Both the position numbers and the translations under genes were made by a program. Below the pieces are notes generated by a model. It had not been told where the DNA came from, did not search any database, and worked only from the letters and a program-made list of their open reading frames with translations. From an uncultured Mycoplasma sp. (GTDB taxonomy: Bacteria > Bacillota_I > Bacilli_A > RF39 > UBA660): 7,437 bases of DNA. Location of the stretch: assembly GCA_947565485.1 (NCBI GenBank), contig CANOGG010000055.1, positions 1 through 7,437 on the forward strand, in the 5' to 3' direction. Shown here piece after piece: positions 5,450 to 7,437 of this stretch; within the stretch, counting starts at the first letter, position 1; each line of letters starts with the position of its first letter.

Positions 5450-6556
5450 ATGAAAAAAGTAATTGTTGGCCTAAGTGGGGGAGTAGACTCCGCTGTCGCT
5501 GCTCTTATTCTAAAAGAACAAGGATATGAAGTCGAAGGTTTATTCATGCGTAACTGGGACTCGATGTTAAACAACGACACTCTTGGTAATCCCAATTTTA
5601 ATGAATCTATCTGCCCTCAAGAACAAGACTATAACGATGCTATAAAAACTTGTGAAATCTTAGGCATCAAACTCCACCGTGTGGACTTCATCAAAGAGTA
5701 TTGGGATAATGTTTTCACTTACTTTTTAGACGAACTAAAAAAAGGTCGCACTCCAAACCCCGATTTACTATGTAATAAATTTATCAAGTTTGATTTATTC
5801 AAAAAAGAAGCTTATCGCTTAGGGGCTGATTATATCGCCACCGGCCACTATGCTAAAATTGAAAATAATTCTCTTTATCGTGCCTTTGACAAAAATAAAG
5901 ACCAATCTTATTTTCTTGCTGATATTACCAAAGACCAACTAACCAATGTCTTATTTCCATTAGGCGAATATACTAAACCTGAAATTCGCGAAATGGCAGA
6001 GAAAGCCGGTTTAAATGTTGCTACCAAGAAAGATTCTACTGGCATTTGTTTCATTGGCGAACGCCATTATCAAGATTTTATTAAAAATTATTTAAAACCT
6101 AATCCTGGACCTATCGTCGATGTTGCCACTGGTGAAACGATTGGCACCCATACTGGTCTCATGAACTATACTATCGGTCAGCGAAGAAATGTCGGCTTAA
6201 GTGGTGATGAGAAAAGACATTACGTTTGTGGTAAAAATGTTAGCCAAAATATCCTTTATGTTGCCTTTGGGGATAACGAATATCTTTATAGTGATTCCTG
6301 TACCCTAGATAATATAAATCTCTTAGAATCCAACTTACCATCTAACTTAACTGCCAAATTTCGCTATCGTGGTGAAGATATTCCCATTATTATTGAAAGG
6401 ATACTTGACACTGAAATAAAAATAAGCTATCCCGGCTTAGCCAAATCTGTCACACCAGGCCAAGCTTGTGTCTTCTATGACGGTGAAAAATGCCTCGGAT
6501 GTGGTTTTATTAAAGATGTCTCTAAAAATGGTGAAAAAATTTGGTACCTCTCTTAA
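5450..6556 (+). CDS. mnmA: tRNA-specific 2-thiouridylase MnmA
   Basis: MnmA uses ATP and a persulfide sulfur to convert U34 to 2-thiouridine in the wobble position of tRNAs for Lys, Glu and Gln. The 368 residues match the family. The PP-loop motif SGGVDS is at residues 9-14. The sulfur-carrying cysteines are Cys108 (in NPDLLCNKFIKF) and Cys200 (in STGICFIGE), corresponding to E. coli Cys102 and Cys199. The tRNA-binding middle domain has the YTIGQRRNVGLSG segment, and a C-terminal beta-barrel ends with FRYRG and PGQACVFYDGE. An insertion at about 41-60 (NNDTLGN to CPQEQDY) resembles Mollicutes-type MnmA. ATG 5450 puts VIVGLSGG at the normal distance from the N-terminus. No sulfur-donor desulfurase gene is visible nearby. 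It is transcribed from its own promoter and possibly also by readthrough from the SpoIIM-like gene. Confidence 0.97.
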   Translation: MKKVIVGLSGGVDSAVAALILKEQGYEVEGLFMRNWDSMLNNDTLGNPNFNESICPQEQDYNDAIKTCEILGIKLHRVDFIKEYWDNVFTYFLDELKKGRTPNPDLLCNKFIKFDLFKKEAYRLGADYIATGHYAKIENNSLYRAFDKNKDQSYFLADITKDQLTNVLFPLGEYTKPEIREMAEKAGLNVATKKDSTGICFIGERHYQDFIKNYLKPNPGPIVDVATGETIGTHTGLMNYTIGQRRNVGLSGDEKRHYVCGKNVSQNILYVAFGDNEYLYSDSCTLDNINLLESNLPSNLTAKFRYRGEDIPIIIERILDTEIKISYPGLAKSVTPGQACVFYDGEKCLGCGFIKDVSKNGEKIWYLS

Positions 6557-6591
6557 AACTCCCATAAAACCAGGAGAGGGGAGGGGTTTTT
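6555..6591 (+). terminator. Weak terminator after mnmA
   Basis: AAAACTCC (6555-6562) can pair with GGGGTTTT (6583-6590) over 8 bp with one G-U pair, leaving a 20-nt loop, followed by one more T and then mixed sequence. AAAACC (6566-6571) can instead pair with the GGTTTT at 6585-6590, and CCTCTC (6547-6552) with GAGAGG (6574-6579). These folds are mutually competing and the T tract is short, so termination may be partial. The left arm again starts in the stop codon. Confidence 0.5.
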
Positions 6592-6639
6592 ACTTCCTAA
6601 ATAGAGTAGGCGAGAATTCCCGTCTTCTTTTAATTAAAA

Positions 6640-6682
6640 AGTCAAACATTTTGTTTACTATCACTTGACATATTTTGTTAAG
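6640..6682 (+). repeat. Tandem imperfect palindromes overlapping a promoter
   Basis: Two dyads lie side by side. One spans 6640-6659, with AGT-C-AAAC and GTTT-ACT arms, one bulged C and a 5-nt centre. The other is CTTGAC-N7-GTTAAG at 6664-6682, with one mismatched pair. Both contain ATTTTGTT (6648-6655 and 6672-6679), offset by 24 bp. The second contains the -35 hexamer of the next gene. This is the geometry of a repressor operator, possibly for the adjacent HTH protein; binding is inference. Confidence 0.35.
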
Positions 6683-6693
6683 TAGCTTATAAT
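6665..6693 (+). promoter_or_regulatory. Consensus sigma-A promoter of the HTH gene
   Basis: TTGACA (6665-6670) and TATAAT (6688-6693) are both perfect hexamers with an optimal 17-bp spacer. Initiation near 6700 gives a leader of about 24 nt with a strong ribosome site. It is by far the best promoter in the window, and a promoter this strong would usually need restraint. Confidence 0.9.
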
Positions 6694-6710
6694 AAAAATG
6701 TAAATAATAA

Positions 6711-6717
6711 AAGGAGA
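6711..6717 (+). promoter_or_regulatory. Shine-Dalgarno site of the HTH gene
   Basis: AAGGAGA ends six bases before ATG 6724, a standard spacing that fixes the start. Confidence 0.85.
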
Positions 6718-6723
6718 TAGAAA

Positions 6724-7437
6724 ATGAATAGTTTAAATGAATTATTACAAGAATTAGGAATATCTAAAGTAAGATTAGCTAAATATTTAAACGTCTCTAG
6801 GCAAATGGTTTATAATTATCTTGAACTTGAAGATATTAATAAATGGCCTAAAGAAAAGAAAATATTACTCTTAAAACTTCTAGATATTGAAGATGGAGAT
6901 GAAGGAACTCTCCAAGGACTTAAGATTACCACCGACTATCTTATGGCTGTCGAAAATCGTCTTAACCAAGGAGTCAAGAATTCCAGCGATTTAGACAATT
7001 ACTTTGATATGAAAGGGCTAGAAAAAGAAGAACAGAATCTCATCGTCGACATAACTTACTTATTAAAAGAAAAATTACTCGATGAAACCAAGAAAGAAGA
7101 AAACTTTCATGCCATCACATATCTTTATCATATGTTACAATCAATTGATAATGTTCCGGAAATAAAATATATTTTAGGCTATATGTCTAAAACTACTGGT
7201 TTCATCAAACCTGATGAATTTGTCTTTGACGAAGACCATCAATTCATCTTTGAAGGAATATTATATTCTGCCTTAACTTTATACAACAATGGTGGTGCTA
7301 GCCGAAGTAAACTAGCTGAAAGCCACAAACGTTTTGTTCAAGAAATTGAACAAAAAAAAGAAGAAAAATTAAGTCGCACTCAACAACTAAATACTATCAA
7401 AATTCAAGCCTTAAGAGAGCTTGGATACACTGAAATC
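6724..7437 (+). CDS. Helix-turn-helix protein of unknown role, 3' end cut by the window
   Basis: The frame is open for 238 codons from the ATG to the last base with no stop, so the C-terminus lies outside. Residues 4-36 look like an XRE/Cro-type helix-turn-helix: NELLQELG, then SKVRLAKYLNVSRQMVYNYL, with scanning helix about 14-21 and recognition helix about 25-34. The rest (about 50-238) is acidic and helical, rich in Leu, Lys, Glu and Asp, with no signal peptide or membrane span. The segment near 205-225 (EIEQKKEEKLSRTQQ) could form a coiled coil. I do not recognise the downstream domain. A strong promoter and ribosome site precede it, and the -35 lies in an imperfect palindrome, which would fit an autoregulated DNA-binding protein (inference). 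The upstream mnmA ends in a weak terminator, so some readthrough is possible. Confidence 0.85.
   Translation, partial: MNSLNELLQELGISKVRLAKYLNVSRQMVYNYLELEDINKWPKEKKILLLKLLDIEDGDEGTLQGLKITTDYLMAVENRLNQGVKNSSDLDNYFDMKGLEKEEQNLIVDITYLLKEKLLDETKKEENFHAITYLYHMLQSIDNVPEIKYILGYMSKTTGFIKPDEFVFDEDHQFIFEGILYSALTLYNNGGASRSKLAESHKRFVQEIEQKKEEKLSRTQQLNTIKIQALRELGYTEI

Noticed and set aside
5353..5595. 80-codon open frame on the minus strand across the mnmA start
   Set aside because: It covers the mnmA promoter and PP-loop in antisense, and has no support.
6628..6639. Perfect 12-base palindrome TTTTAATTAAAA upstream of the HTH gene
   Set aside because: A pure AT palindrome of this length is common in such DNA. 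It might act as an UP element but cannot be distinguished from base composition.
6468..6668. 66-codon open frame on the plus strand at the end of mnmA
   Set aside because: It uses another frame of the conserved MnmA C-terminus, then the terminator and the -35 region of the next gene.
1..7437. CRISPR array, insertion sequence, rRNA, tRNA or phage genes
   Set aside because: No spaced repeats, transposase motifs, terminal inverted repeats around coding sequence, or structural RNA signatures were found on either strand.

Overview
This window comes from an AT-rich chromosome, most likely an uncultured low-GC Bacilli/Firmicutes lineage close to the Mollicutes and Erysipelotrichia. The evidence is mixed. 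MnmA carries an insertion next to its P-loop domain (around residues 41-60, containing NND-LGN and CPQEQD) that I associate with Mollicutes-type MnmA. Tryptophan is encoded by TGG and murF ends in TGA, so the code is standard rather than the Mycoplasma code. murF and ddl show that the cell makes D-Ala-D-Ala peptidoglycan, so it is not a classic wall-less mollicute. The exact lineage is inference.

Layout from left to right: (1) the 3' part of lon, cut by the window start, ending in an intrinsic terminator that begins inside its stop codon; (2) an extended -10 promoter driving a two-gene cell-wall unit, murF then ddl, which overlap by ATGA and close with a hairpin that again includes the stop codon; (3) a 358-bp gap that is not empty. 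It holds a candidate RNA of about 100 nt with self-complementary ends (plus strand) and a 32-residue single-span membrane protein gene on the minus strand, convergent with that RNA; (4) facing promoters, then a SpoIIM-like membrane protein gene on the plus strand; (5) mnmA, with its own extended -10 promoter and almost no leader; (6) a weak terminator and then a consensus sigma-A promoter in front of a helix-turn-helix protein gene that runs off the right end.

Functionally, Ddl makes the D-Ala-D-Ala that MurF adds to the UDP-MurNAc-tripeptide, so the overlapping pair couples the last two steps of cytoplasmic precursor assembly. Lon (proteolysis) and MnmA (tRNA wobble thiolation) are housekeeping genes. 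The least explained part is 4459-4816: the small membrane protein, the closed-end RNA candidate and the shared inverted repeat between them deserve the closest look. The tandem imperfect palindromes at the promoter of the last gene come second. No mobile element, CRISPR array, rRNA or tRNA was seen.
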